From JANNSX01 sp031403155 (lineage in GTDB: Bacteria; Pseudomonadota; Alphaproteobacteria; Rhizobiales; Hyphomicrobiaceae), in assembly GCA_031403155.1 (NCBI GenBank), contig JANNSX010000318.1:1-26969 (forward strand): a stretch of 26,969 bases of DNA, written 5' to 3'. The translations under genes and the position numbers were made by a program. Each line of letters starts with the position of its first letter. The stretch's first letter is position 1. Positions 7,389 through 15,264 of the stretch are shown here, in pieces. The notes beneath the pieces are model-generated. The model was not told where the DNA came from and ran no database searches. It worked only from the letters and a program-made list of their open reading frames with translations.

Positions 7389-7418
7389 ACATATAGGCGC
7401 TGATTGCCGCGCCGTCAT
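7389..7418 (-). promoter_or_regulatory. candidate promoter of the dehalogenase-patatin operon
   Basis: On the minus strand an ATGACG hexamer (four of six matches to the -35 consensus) is followed after 17 bases by TATATG (-10-like), which ends seven bases before the chosen ATG at 7382. Transcription would then begin at or next to the start codon. There is no Shine-Dalgarno motif, which fits a leaderless mRNA. The hexamers are weak matches and may be chance. Confidence 0.35.
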
Positions 7419-7507
7419 GGCGGGCGGGTTCCTTACAAGCGTTTTGAATCATTTTGGCAGACCAAGGGAGCAGCTGCTAACCTCGCTTGTCTGAGCGAGG
7501 ATCGGCA

Positions 7508-8353
7508 ATGTCGCAACGGCTTCAGCTTCGAGTGTTTCGCGCGGTACTCGATGCGATCGAGACGCTGATCCGCGAGGCCTGGCCGCTGTTCAAGATCTAT
7601 GTCGTGCCCTGGATGGCCGGCATAGCGGCGGTGCTGCTCGTCGACGTGCTCTGGTGCGAGCAGGTCACGGCCTGTGCCGCGCCGGGCCTGATTTCGGCGT
7701 TCGTGTTTGCTCCCTTTGCCGCCCTGGTGACGACCGGTGCGATCCGCTGGCTCAATGGCCCTCGCGACGAATTTTCATTGTTCCGCTTTGACAACATTTG
7801 GGTCTGGGTCACCGCACTCTACGCTCTGATGGCGCTCCTCGACGCGGTCCAATACCAAGTCGTGCTGACGTGGTCAGCCACACTCTTCGGCAACGGCGTG
7901 CCGTTTCCTGATGCAACGGCGACGCTCGGCAGCCGATTGACTTCGTTCGCGCTCTACTATCTGCCGAGCTGGCTGCTGACGGTGCTCTTCTACGTCATGA
8001 TCGTGCCGCAGGCCGCGATCATCGTCGAGCAAGGCGCACCCTCGCTTCCTCGGCAGTGGCAGTTGATGCGATTGGCCCCGCTGGCGATCCTGCTGATCGC
8101 CGTGCTCATCGGCCTGTGCCGTCTCGGATTCACCCACCTCTACGGCAATGGCGTCGTGGCGGTGGGCATCGGCGATGGTCCGCTCTCGGGAATTTTTCAT
8201 GGGTGGCGCAATGAGGTCGCGGTGACAATCTGGACCTCCCTCTGGCTGCTCCCGGCCAATTTCGTGACAGACATGCTGGCGCTCATCGTGCTGGCGCGGA
8301 CGTATCGGGCGCTGGCGGGGTATGCGGATCGGAAGGCTGCCGCTCCAGAGTGA
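7508..8353 (+). CDS. multi-pass inner-membrane protein of unknown function
   Basis: A 281-residue protein with about six hydrophobic segments (roughly 29-49, 60-80, 97-115, 145-168, 188-205 and 236-264). A short amphipathic N-terminus (LQLRVFRAVLDAIETL) precedes them and a charged tail (YADRKAAAPE) follows. The ATG at 7508 has GAGGA about seven bases upstream; an upstream ATG at 7487 is less well placed. I do not recognise a family with certainty; no transporter or enzyme motif stands out. It is divergent from the dehalogenase gene and convergent with the PhyH gene, whose stop codon is seven bases away, so it is likely monocistronic. Confidence 0.75.
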   Translation: MSQRLQLRVFRAVLDAIETLIREAWPLFKIYVVPWMAGIAAVLLVDVLWCEQVTACAAPGLISAFVFAPFAALVTTGAIRWLNGPRDEFSLFRFDNIWVWVTALYALMALLDAVQYQVVLTWSATLFGNGVPFPDATATLGSRLTSFALYYLPSWLLTVLFYVMIVPQAAIIVEQGAPSLPRQWQLMRLAPLAILLIAVLIGLCRLGFTHLYGNGVVAVGIGDGPLSGIFHGWRNEVAVTIWTSLWLLPANFVTDMLALIVLARTYRALAGYADRKAAAPE

Positions 8354-8360
8354 GGCGCTC

Positions 8361-9296
8361 TTACCCCAACTCCCCCAGCACCTCACGCCCCGGCGACGTC
8401 ACGACCTCCTCCGAATTCCCCGTATGCCCGTAGCCGTTCCAGACCGCGAACCCCAACCGCCGCAGCATCTCCGGCGGCGTGCGGGCCATGACGTCGGGCC
8501 TCAGACCCCGCGTGTAATTCTCGAGCTGGCGGAATTGCGGACCGTGGCCGACGGTGGTGATCCCGTAGCGCGCTTTCGAAGACCGGTTGGCGCCGGCGCC
8601 GTGCCAAAGTCGGGCATCGAAGGCGAACGCCGTTCCCGCCGGACCGACGGCGGCGACCGAGGGAATTTTGTGCGGCACCGAAGGATCGGGCTGGCGGCCG
8701 GAGTGGTGGCTCTTCGGCACGATCCGCGTCGCCCCCATCTCCTCGGTGAATTCGGTCACCATCCACATGACATTGGCGCAGGCGATGGGCGCGATCGGCA
8801 TTTGCGATGGCGAGGGATCGAGCGAGCCGCTCTGGCCACGCCGCTTGGCGGCCGGGCGCTCGGGCCTGATGCCGGGTTGCTCCGGAACCGGCATCCACCA
8901 CTGGTCCGTGTGCAGCGGCATGGTGCCGGCACCGGGATGCTGGATCTGCGCGTCGACGCAGGAGATCACGTAGTCAGGCCCGATCAGGTGCTCGACGAGC
9001 GACATGGCGAGCGGATGCCTGATCAGCTCGAAGAAGATGTCGCCCTTGTTGAGCAGCATGCCGACCCACTGATTGACCGGATCGGTGTTGGCCGGGTTCT
9101 TGTTGTTGTGGAGCGTGCGCTCGGCGGCGGACTGGGCGACGAGGCGCCGCCGCACGGCGTCCAGCGTGCGTCCCTCGAGCGCGCGCTCGATCACGCAATA
9201 GCCCCAGGTCTCCAGATCGGAACCGAGACGGGCGGAATCGCGCGAAGGTTTCGGCAACTCCTCGGCGCGCCAAGGGAGCGGTGAGAGGTCGTTCAT
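8361..9296 (-). CDS. phytanoyl-CoA dioxygenase (PhyH) family protein
   Basis: Predicted Fe(II)/2-oxoglutarate-dependent hydroxylase of 311 residues. The metal triad is visible: H129-x-D131 in MPLHTDQWW and the distal H232 in RLWHGAGAN, followed by an Arg in NRSSKARYG that would bind 2-oxoglutarate. The start MNDLSPLPW at 9296 has GGAG nine bases upstream; the open frame continues far upstream only as antisense-frame noise within the neighbouring gene. It follows the racemase-family gene after 14 bases, so the two are almost surely one operon. Bacterial PhyH proteins act on varied small molecules (for example ectoine or phosphonates), and the substrate here is unknown. Confidence 0.85.
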   Translation of the reverse strand: MNDLSPLPWRAEELPKPSRDSARLGSDLETWGYCVIERALEGRTLDAVRRRLVAQSAAERTLHNNKNPANTDPVNQWVGMLLNKGDIFFELIRHPLAMSLVEHLIGPDYVISCVDAQIQHPGAGTMPLHTDQWWMPVPEQPGIRPERPAAKRRGQSGSLDPSPSQMPIAPIACANVMWMVTEFTEEMGATRIVPKSHHSGRQPDPSVPHKIPSVAAVGPAGTAFAFDARLWHGAGANRSSKARYGITTVGHGPQFRQLENYTRGLRPDVMARTPPEMLRRLGFAVWNGYGHTGNSEEVVTSPGREVLGELG

Positions 9297-9310
9297 ATCC
9301 GCCGCTCCAG

Positions 9311-10108
9311 CTACTCCGCTGCCTTTGCGCGAGCCGAGACCATCTCGAACAGGCGACCGCGACCGGTGAGCTTCCGCATGTCCCCCGCCGCCCGCATCAT
9401 GCCCCAGGCCAGCGCCTGATTGGAGGTGACGACGGGCTTGCCGATCGCCGCCTCGAGGGCAGCGACGGCCTTGTTGGTGGTCAATCCCGTGCAGGAGATG
9501 AAGAGTGCGTCGGCTTGCTTGTGCACGCCGAGCTTTGTCCCGGCCTCGATCAGCGCCTCGGCGGAGACGCGGTTCATGTCCGGGTCGCCATCGAGAAAGA
9601 AGCTGCCCTTCGTGACCGCCTCGATCCCCTTCTCCTTGAAGTAATTCTCGATCAGCCCGCTCGGACCGGCCTGATAGGGCGTGATGAGCGCAACCTTGCG
9701 GGCGCCCAGCAGATGCAGCGCCTCGGCCGCGCCATCGACCGGATTGATGACAGGCACGCCCGGACGGACGGCGTTGATCTTCTTGACGAGGAGATCGGTC
9801 CCGACCGCCACCGCCCCCGACGTGCAACCGAAGCCGATGGCGTCCATCCGGCCCCAGGGCATCAGCTGCTTGGCGCACTCGGTCACATGGTCCCTGAGCG
9901 CCACCAGCGTCTCATTGGACGCCGTCGTCGACATCGGGATGCGGACGCCGAACACTTCCACCGTCTCATCGTCGGGAAGAAAGGCTCGGACATCCGCCTC
10001 GCAAACCCGATCGGTCGAGAGGCCGATGAAGCCATAGCTCCAACCCGCGCCGGGGCCGCCGTAGAATTTCGCCTCGAGCTTCTGCCAGCTGGTGGCTGCC
10101 GCGGTCAT
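9311..10108 (-). CDS. Asp/Glu racemase superfamily enzyme (maleate isomerase / arylmalonate decarboxylase-like)
   Basis: A 265-residue cytoplasmic enzyme of the aspartate/glutamate/hydantoin racemase fold. Two catalytic-type cysteines lie in the expected duplicated-domain positions: C95 in GFGCTSG and C206 in ISCTGL. This two-cysteine pattern fits maleate isomerase or racemase chemistry; arylmalonate decarboxylases usually keep only one. A strong GGGAGG motif sits five bases before the ATG at 10108. It is the first gene of an operon with the PhyH dioxygenase. Neither the substrate nor the reaction can be fixed from sequence. Confidence 0.8.
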   Translation of the reverse strand: MTAAATSWQKLEAKFYGGPGAGWSYGFIGLSTDRVCEADVRAFLPDDETVEVFGVRIPMSTTASNETLVALRDHVTECAKQLMPWGRMDAIGFGCTSGAVAVGTDLLVKKINAVRPGVPVINPVDGAAEALHLLGARKVALITPYQAGPSGLIENYFKEKGIEAVTKGSFFLDGDPDMNRVSAEALIEAGTKLGVHKQADALFISCTGLTTNKAVAALEAAIGKPVVTSNQALAWGMMRAAGDMRKLTGRGRLFEMVSARAKAAE

Positions 10109-10215
10109 GAGGACCTCCCTCGTTTGGATCGAGGCAGGCTAGCGCACTCGCATGCGTCTGACCACGGTTGGGCCCGTGCGACCGGGGGAGGGCAGCTCTG
10201 TCGAAACGGCTGCGG

Positions 10216-10836
10216 CTAAGCCGCCACCAGCTTCTTGATCCTGGCCGATATCTGATGCCGGATCTTGTGGAAGCCGCGCTTGCCCTCGGAAACCATCCAG
10301 TTCATCTGGATCGAGCGGCGCACGCCCTCGAAGGATTCGTGACCGTGCCAAGAATTCTCGGAGCGCTTGAAGACGAGCAGCGTGCCGTTGTCGGGCGGCA
10401 CCTCGGCGACATAGGCGTTGAGGTCGGTGCCGTTCTTGAGGAGACGAAGCCGACCGCCGTCCCGGCCTTTCCAGTTGTCATTCAGGTACAAGAGCACGGT
10501 GATGATCTTGTCCTTGCTGTCGGTGTGGATCTTGCCGTCGCTCGCCCGGCAATAGCCGCGCAGCGAGTACATCTTCGGCTTGCCGGCGAGCGCGACACGA
10601 AATTTTCCGGCAACGATCCGCTCGAACTCCGGCCCGTCGAGCTCCGACACCAGCTCTTCAAGCGCCTTCGTCATGGCGACCTCCTCGAGCGGATAGGAGC
10701 CGCCTTTCAGGGCAGGATAGTCGCCGACGACGCGCTTCAAGTTCTCGGGCGAGAGGAAGCCCGGTACGATGACGTACTCGTACGGCTCCTTCTGGAGCGC
10801 GGCGGCGGCAAGCGTGTCGAGGTTCATAAGGCCCAT
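10216..10836 (-). CDS. 2OG-Fe(II) oxygenase, prolyl 4-hydroxylase / PKHD-like
   Basis: Predicted Fe(II)/2-oxoglutarate oxygenase of 206 residues. The double-stranded beta-helix ligands are present: H104-T-D106 in KIHTDSKDK, distal H164 in SWHGHESF, and R174 for 2-oxoglutarate (GVRRSIQ). CAGGA lies eight bases before the ATG at 10836. A second in-frame ATG three codons later is an alternative start. The same strand carries the ELM1-family gene 68 bases upstream, so co-transcription is possible. The target could be a peptidyl residue or a small molecule; nothing in the sequence decides this. Confidence 0.82.
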   Translation of the reverse strand: MGLMNLDTLAAAALQKEPYEYVIVPGFLSPENLKRVVGDYPALKGGSYPLEEVAMTKALEELVSELDGPEFERIVAGKFRVALAGKPKMYSLRGYCRASDGKIHTDSKDKIITVLLYLNDNWKGRDGGRLRLLKNGTDLNAYVAEVPPDNGTLLVFKRSENSWHGHESFEGVRRSIQMNWMVSEGKRGFHKIRHQISARIKKLVAA

Positions 10837-10904
10837 GTCGCGATCCTGACGAATGCCAACTGTTTCGAACGGGCCGGGGGCTCGTTATCCTTGGCCCGGT
10901 CAAA

Positions 10905-11897
10905 TCAAACCCCGAGCGTGCCCCTCCGGCGCATCCATCGCTGCTCGATCTCGGCGGCGATCATTCGGGCGGAATCTAACGGCGCATAGGTCCATGGTTC
11001 AATGCGGCCAAGGGGCTCACTGAGCAAACGCGTCGTGCCATGACGCCGCAGGGCTTCATGGAAACGCCTGAACTTTGCCGATCCGCCCGAGGGCTCGAAG
11101 ACATAGACGGGACGGCCCGTTGCGCAGGCCTCCCCCGTCATGTTGACGCTGTCGGCGGTGACCACGAGGCGATCGGCGCCGGCGAGCATCATCGGATAGG
11201 GGTTCTCGCCGGTGCCATCCCAGATCACGCGCGGGCGATCCCTGGTCGCGGTCTCGACGGCGGCGATGAGGCGCTTGTGGGTGCGGCGCGAGGGCGTGAC
11301 GAGAAAGCTCGCGCCTTGGTCGGCAAAGGCTTTCAGTAGGCGTTGCAGCCGGTCGTCGTCGGCGTCGGTATAGCGATAGACCCCGTTTTTGCCGCCGAGC
11401 ACGACGGTCACGCGGGGCGAGGGAAGGGCTGCGATCCACGCAGGGAGCTGACTGCGAAGCGCGGCGATCCGCTCCGTCGTGAAACCGTGCGGGGCGGTCA
11501 GCGTCTTGACGACGTTGGGGCCTTGGCGGCGGTCATGGGCCGGCACCCAGATGAGATCGGCGATGCCCGCGCGGGTCTTGGGGTCCTGCAGCACGACACG
11601 GAACGTGTTGATCCCGGCCCGGCGGCCGAGCGTGCGGATGTAGGGGATCGAGGAACGTCCAGTGGCAATCGCGATCGTGGGGAAGGGTGGCGCGAAAGGC
11701 GTGCCCGGCGCCGCAAACTGCTCTTTCGGGTCAACGGGCCCATAGGGGGCAAGCGTCCTGTAGAGCCCCCTTGGCTCGACGTGCTTCATCTCGTAGCGAA
11801 CGCCCAAGGCCTCCGCGACGCCGATGCACTGCACGTCCATGCCGGCCTTGCCGTCGGTGATGATCCAGCAGCTCTTGCCGGCAAGGGCCGTGCTCAT
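10905..11897 (-). CDS. ELM1/GtrOC1-family protein (mitochondrial fission ELM1-like)
   Basis: A 330-residue protein of the family named after plant ELM1, found in many alphaproteobacteria. The N-terminus reads WIITDGKAGMDVQCIGVAEALG, followed by a V-L-G-G-K-N strand-turn near the middle (TVVLGGKNGVYRY). A nucleotide-sugar-type C-terminal motif follows (VTADSVNMTGEACATGRPVYVFEP), resembling the donor-binding half of GT-B glycosyltransferases. The start at 11897 has GGAGAGCGGAC just upstream; longer open frames reach 12173 but overlap the divergent regulator. Function in bacteria is not established; a role in envelope glycan modification is inference from the fold. Confidence 0.8.
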   Translation of the reverse strand: MSTALAGKSCWIITDGKAGMDVQCIGVAEALGVRYEMKHVEPRGLYRTLAPYGPVDPKEQFAAPGTPFAPPFPTIAIATGRSSIPYIRTLGRRAGINTFRVVLQDPKTRAGIADLIWVPAHDRRQGPNVVKTLTAPHGFTTERIAALRSQLPAWIAALPSPRVTVVLGGKNGVYRYTDADDDRLQRLLKAFADQGASFLVTPSRRTHKRLIAAVETATRDRPRVIWDGTGENPYPMMLAGADRLVVTADSVNMTGEACATGRPVYVFEPSGGSAKFRRFHEALRRHGTTRLLSEPLGRIEPWTYAPLDSARMIAAEIEQRWMRRRGTLGV

Positions 11898-11950
11898 GTC
11901 CGCTCTCCGCAGCAAAGTTTCGTTGGCGACGCGTTTTATTGCCGGTCTAC

Positions 11951-11997
11951 TGTCTCGGACTTGTCGAATATTGCCTGCCGCCCCCGAGTCGGAGACA
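11951..11997. promoter_or_regulatory. imperfect inverted repeat, candidate Lrp/AsnC operator
   Basis: TGTCTCGGACTTG at 11951-11963 is an inverted match (11 of 13) to CGAGTCGGAGACA at 11985-11997. The centre contains the AT-rich GAATATT. It lies in the 167-base divergent region between the ELM1-family gene and the Lrp-type regulator, where an autoregulatory site would be expected. The assignment is by position and symmetry only. Confidence 0.35.
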
Positions 11998-12064
11998 ATG
12001 CTAGCGCTTCCATCGGCCGGGCCGACACTGGCCTGTTGTCGCGTCATAACCCAACCGGAGCCCC

Positions 12065-12538
12065 ATGAAAGACAAGCTCGACGCCATCGACTGGCACATC
12101 CTGCGCGAGCTGCAGGCCGGCGGCCGCATGACCAATGTGGAGCTGGCGAGCCGTGTCGGCATCTCGGCGCCACCCTGTTTGCGGCGGGTGCGTGCGCTCG
12201 AGGAGGCCGGCATCATCACCGGCTATCGGGCGCTGCTCGAAGCCAAGAAGCTCGGCTTCTCACTGACGGCCTTCGCCATGGTCGGCCTCAACAGCCAGGC
12301 CGAACATGATCTCAAGGCCTTCGAGGCGCGGGTGGCCTCATGGGGCATCGTTCGCGAATGCACGATGCTCTCGGGCGAGATCGACTACATGCTGAAATGC
12401 GTCGCGCCCGACCTCCAGAGCTTCCAGGATTTCATCATCAGCCAGCTGACGGCAGCGCCCAACGTTGCAAGCGTCAAGACGGCGCTTGCCATCCGCACGG
12501 CGAAGGCCGAGGCGCTGGTGCCGTTGCCGTCAGGCTGA
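12065..12538 (+). CDS. Lrp/AsnC family transcriptional regulator
   Basis: A 157-residue regulator starting MKDKLDAIDWHILRELQAGG, the typical Lrp opening. The helix-turn-helix spans about 20-45 (MTNVELASRVGISAPPCLRRV), and the RAM ligand-binding domain occupies about 65-145 (CTMLSGEIDYMLKCVAPD). GGAG lies six bases upstream of the ATG. It is divergent from the ELM1-family gene and its last nine bases overlap the end of the convergent FAD monooxygenase gene. Such proteins sense amino acids or related metabolites. It may control its own promoter and the divergent gene. Confidence 0.92.
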   Translation: MKDKLDAIDWHILRELQAGGRMTNVELASRVGISAPPCLRRVRALEEAGIITGYRALLEAKKLGFSLTAFAMVGLNSQAEHDLKAFEARVASWGIVRECTMLSGEIDYMLKCVAPDLQSFQDFIISQLTAAPNVASVKTALAIRTAKAEALVPLPSG

Positions 12539-13762
12539 TGTGAGCCCGGTTCGAATTTCGGGCGCCACATGCTCCGGCCGGATGCCGAGACCCATGATGC
12601 GCGCCGGATAGCGGCGGAGCCAGGGAAGGCGGTCGATGAGACGGATCGGCAGTGGCGCGCGCACCGGCGCGTCGCCCTTGAGCGCCGGGCCGATGATGGC
12701 GTTCTGCATGATAATCTGCAGGCGCTGGGTCATGCGGGTCGGGAAATCGCGCCGGCGTTGCACGCGGGCAAGATCGGCCTGCGATAGTGTGCCTGCCTTC
12801 AGTTGGCCCGCCAAAAGGTTGGCGGCTGCAACCGCATCTTGAATGGCGAGATTGATGCCGACGCCGCCAACGGGCGACATCGCATGCGCCGCGTCTCCGA
12901 TGGCGAGGAGTCCCGGCCTGTGCCAAGTCGCGAGGCGGTCGATCTGCACAGAGAGGAGCTTCAGGTCGTCGACCGAGGCGATCTCGGATTTGCGGCTGGC
13001 GAAGGCCGGCACGACTTTCAGCAGCGTGCTCCAGAACGCCTCGACCCCGGCGGCCTTGATCTCCTCCGCTTTTCCCTTCGGTATCACATAGGCGCATTGC
13101 CAGTAGTCGCCGCGGTTGAGCTGGACAAGAATGCGGCCACGATCGAAGCGGCCCATCGTGTTGGCTGGATCGCCGGCCCGGCGCGAGAGGCGGAACCAGA
13201 ACACGTCCATCGGTGCACCATAAGACACCGGCATGAGGCCGGCGGCGGCGCGCACTTCGGAGCCGCGCCCGTCTGCGGCAACGACGAGGCCGGCGGTGAT
13301 CTCAAATCGGCCCGACGCGGTCTTGACCTGAAGCCCCGACACGGCCCCGTTCTTCTCGATGAGACCGGTCGCCTTGGCCGGCATCAGCAAATGGAATGCC
13401 GGCAAGGCCTTCGCGCGCGCGGCGAGGAAGTTTAGAAAATCCCATTGCGGCATGAAGGCGATGAAGGGGGCAGCCACTTTCAGCTGGGTGAAATCGGCGA
13501 TTGTGTAGGTCTTGTCGCCAAACTGCGCGGCGAAGCGCTCTACTCTCTCGTGCGGCAGTTTCAGGAAGTCATCGAGGAGGGCAAGCTCGCTCATTACCTC
13601 GAGTGTCGAGGGATGCACCGTGTCGCCGCGAAAGTCGCGGAGGAAATCGGCGTGCTTCTCGACGACGCAAACCGACACGCCGGCGCGCGCGAGCAGATAG
13701 CCCAGCATCATCCCGGCGGGGCCGCCGCCGGCGATGCAGCATTGCACATGGAGGTCGGGCAT
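12530..13762 (-). CDS. FAD-dependent monooxygenase (UbiH/PHBH-like)
   Basis: Predicted class A flavoprotein monooxygenase of 410 residues. The FAD dinucleotide loop is GGGPAG at 12-17, an early RDFRGDTVHPSTL contacts FAD, the second signature has D164-G165 (VVAADGRGSEV), and G289-D290 (LLAIGDAAHAMSPVGGVG) binds the ribityl chain. All three fingerprints are intact. It lies 136 bases downstream of the Rieske oxygenase gene on the same strand and could share its transcript, but it is not an electron donor for Rieske enzymes. Its end overlaps the convergent Lrp-type gene by nine bases. The substrate is unknown; a ubiquinone hydroxylase role is unlikely because the RDFRGDTVHPSTL subgroup is not classical UbiH. 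Confidence 0.87.
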   Translation of the reverse strand: MPDLHVQCCIAGGGPAGMMLGYLLARAGVSVCVVEKHADFLRDFRGDTVHPSTLEVMSELALLDDFLKLPHERVERFAAQFGDKTYTIADFTQLKVAAPFIAFMPQWDFLNFLAARAKALPAFHLLMPAKATGLIEKNGAVSGLQVKTASGRFEITAGLVVAADGRGSEVRAAAGLMPVSYGAPMDVFWFRLSRRAGDPANTMGRFDRGRILVQLNRGDYWQCAYVIPKGKAEEIKAAGVEAFWSTLLKVVPAFASRKSEIASVDDLKLLSVQIDRLATWHRPGLLAIGDAAHAMSPVGGVGINLAIQDAVAAANLLAGQLKAGTLSQADLARVQRRRDFPTRMTQRLQIIMQNAIIGPALKGDAPVRAPLPIRLIDRLPWLRRYPARIMGLGIRPEHVAPEIRTGLTSA

Positions 13763-13898
13763 GTGTCTTTGTCCGCTGATGCGCCGGGATTGATGCCGGC
13801 GCCGAATACCGGGTCGAGCACAATCACGATCCCGTCGCTACACGCAAGATCAAGGCACGCATCCCGACCACCACACGGGTCGTGGTGCCTGCTCTCTA

Positions 13899-15032
13899 TC
13901 AAAGCCCCATCACCTCGGCATATTTCCGCTGGAAGCCGTGCACGGCGTTCTCGCTCAAGCCGGGCTCTTGCGGGTCGATGACGAAGCGTCCCTGGCGGTA
14001 GCCGAGCGATTTCAGGCCCCGGTGAACGGATTTGCAGATGCCCTCGTCCTCCGGCCAGAGCACGTCGCGCACATAAGCGAGGCGCTCTTTCTGCAATGGC
14101 GCGCCCGGCATCGTCAGCATGACGCCGGACGTCCGCGTCTCTTCCGCATTGAGGGGCGAGAAGGAGAAGGCGGAGAGCGAGCGCTCGCCCGGAAACAGGC
14201 CGAACTCGCTATTGGGCCACATGTGCCAGTAGGAGTTCACCTTGACCGGCGCATCGGCCGCGACATCGTAGGCCCGGTTCTCGAGGTGGTTCACCTCGCC
14301 GTGGCTCTTGATCCAGTTGGAATAGACCCGGCACTCGTAGGTGCCGATGTCGACGAGATCGACGAAGGCCTGATGCGCCGGCCCGCAGTGGTAGCATTCT
14401 AGGCAATTCTCGGCGAGCACCTTCCAGTTGGCCTGCAGCCGGCCGAACTCGCCTTCGGGCCTTTCCCCCTCGCGGTTGACCGTCAACTCGCCAATCCAGG
14501 GCATGGTCGTCTTCATATCCTCGATCATGTCGGGGACGAGCGCGGTAAGCGGCTTGGCCTCCGGGTCGAGATTGACGAAGAGGAAGCCCAGCATCTCCTC
14601 GAGCCTGACCGGTACGAGACTGTAATCCTTCGGATCGAACTCGGGTTGGCGGGTCGTGGCGCGCGCATTTCGCAAGCTGCCGTCGAGGTCGTAAGCCCAG
14701 GCGTGATAGGGGCAGACGATGACGGACTTCACATTGCCCTTGCCGGCGAGCAGCTCGTGCGCGCGGTGCTGGCAGACATTGAAGAACGCACCAGGCGCGC
14801 CGTCCTTGCCGCGGATGACGAAGACGCTCTGTCCGGCGATGTCGACGGTGATGTAATCGCCAACCGAGGCAATCTCGGTGATGTGGCCAGCGAGTTGCCA
14901 GCTCTTATGGAAGATGCGGCGGCGCTCCTCATCCAGCACGCGCGGATCGGAATAGATATAGCCCGGCAGCGTGCGCGACCGCGCCGGATCGGAGTGCAAC
15001 GGCACGAAGCTGCGGCCATCGTTGGAACGCAT
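13899..15032 (-). CDS. Rieske non-heme iron oxygenase alpha subunit, quaternary-ammonium (CntA/GbcA) type
   Basis: A 377-residue ring-hydroxylating-dioxygenase-type alpha subunit. The Rieske 2Fe-2S ligands are C87, H89, C107 and H110 (CQHRAH and CPYHAW). The mononuclear iron histidines are H215 and H220 in ECYHCGPAH, with a later acidic ligand in PEDEGICKSVHRGL. The residue bridging the two metal sites is glutamate (E212, LECYH) rather than the usual aspartate, as in carnitine monooxygenase CntA and glycine-betaine demethylase GbcA. Substrate may thus be a trimethylammonium or N-methylated compound. AGGAGG lies 14 bases before the ATG, a long spacing. No ferredoxin reductase partner is in the window. 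It is preceded by a palindrome-rich leader. Confidence 0.87.
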   Translation of the reverse strand: MRSNDGRSFVPLHSDPARSRTLPGYIYSDPRVLDEERRRIFHKSWQLAGHITEIASVGDYITVDIAGQSVFVIRGKDGAPGAFFNVCQHRAHELLAGKGNVKSVIVCPYHAWAYDLDGSLRNARATTRQPEFDPKDYSLVPVRLEEMLGFLFVNLDPEAKPLTALVPDMIEDMKTTMPWIGELTVNREGERPEGEFGRLQANWKVLAENCLECYHCGPAHQAFVDLVDIGTYECRVYSNWIKSHGEVNHLENRAYDVAADAPVKVNSYWHMWPNSEFGLFPGERSLSAFSFSPLNAEETRTSGVMLTMPGAPLQKERLAYVRDVLWPEDEGICKSVHRGLKSLGYRQGRFVIDPQEPGLSENAVHGFQRKYAEVMGL

Positions 15033-15115
15033 CGTCGTTATGGCGGCCTCCTATGCGTTTGACTGAATGAGCGTTCAATACTGGCCGTGATGGGCGATGC
15101 CGGTCAAGGGCTGTC

Positions 15116-15167
15116 ATACCAGCCTGCGCAGACCTCGACTCACCAGCGGCGGAGCGCAGGCTGGTAT
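15116..15167. repeat. inverted repeat with 14-bp perfect arms
   Basis: ATACCAGCCTGCGC at 15116-15129 is repeated inverted as GCGCAGGCTGGTAT at 15154-15167, around a 24-base loop. It lies in the leader region between the methyltransferase stop and the Rieske oxygenase start. The pattern is that of a dispersed intergenic palindrome. Confidence 0.7.
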
Positions 15168-15220
15168 TCTCTCTTGTTTGCGCGAGGCGACTCTCGTTCC
15201 GAGAGCCGGCCGCCACGCGC

Positions 15221-15264
15221 TGATACCATCCTTCATGGGTCAGTACCCATGAAGGATGGTATCA
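15221..15264. repeat. perfect 20-bp-arm palindrome at the methyltransferase stop codon
   Basis: The 20 bases at 15221-15240 are exactly inverted at 15245-15264 around the loop CAGT. The methyltransferase stop codon (TGA on the minus strand, 15262-15264) is the first triplet of the hairpin in transcript direction. A T-run does not follow. It may act as an mRNA-stabilising or terminating hairpin for the methyltransferase, or be an inserted repeat. Confidence 0.8.

Noticed and set aside
9297..9878. Upstream extension of the PhyH frame
   Set aside because: It overlaps the racemase-family gene in another frame; the ATG at 9296 has its own ribosome binding site and matches family length.
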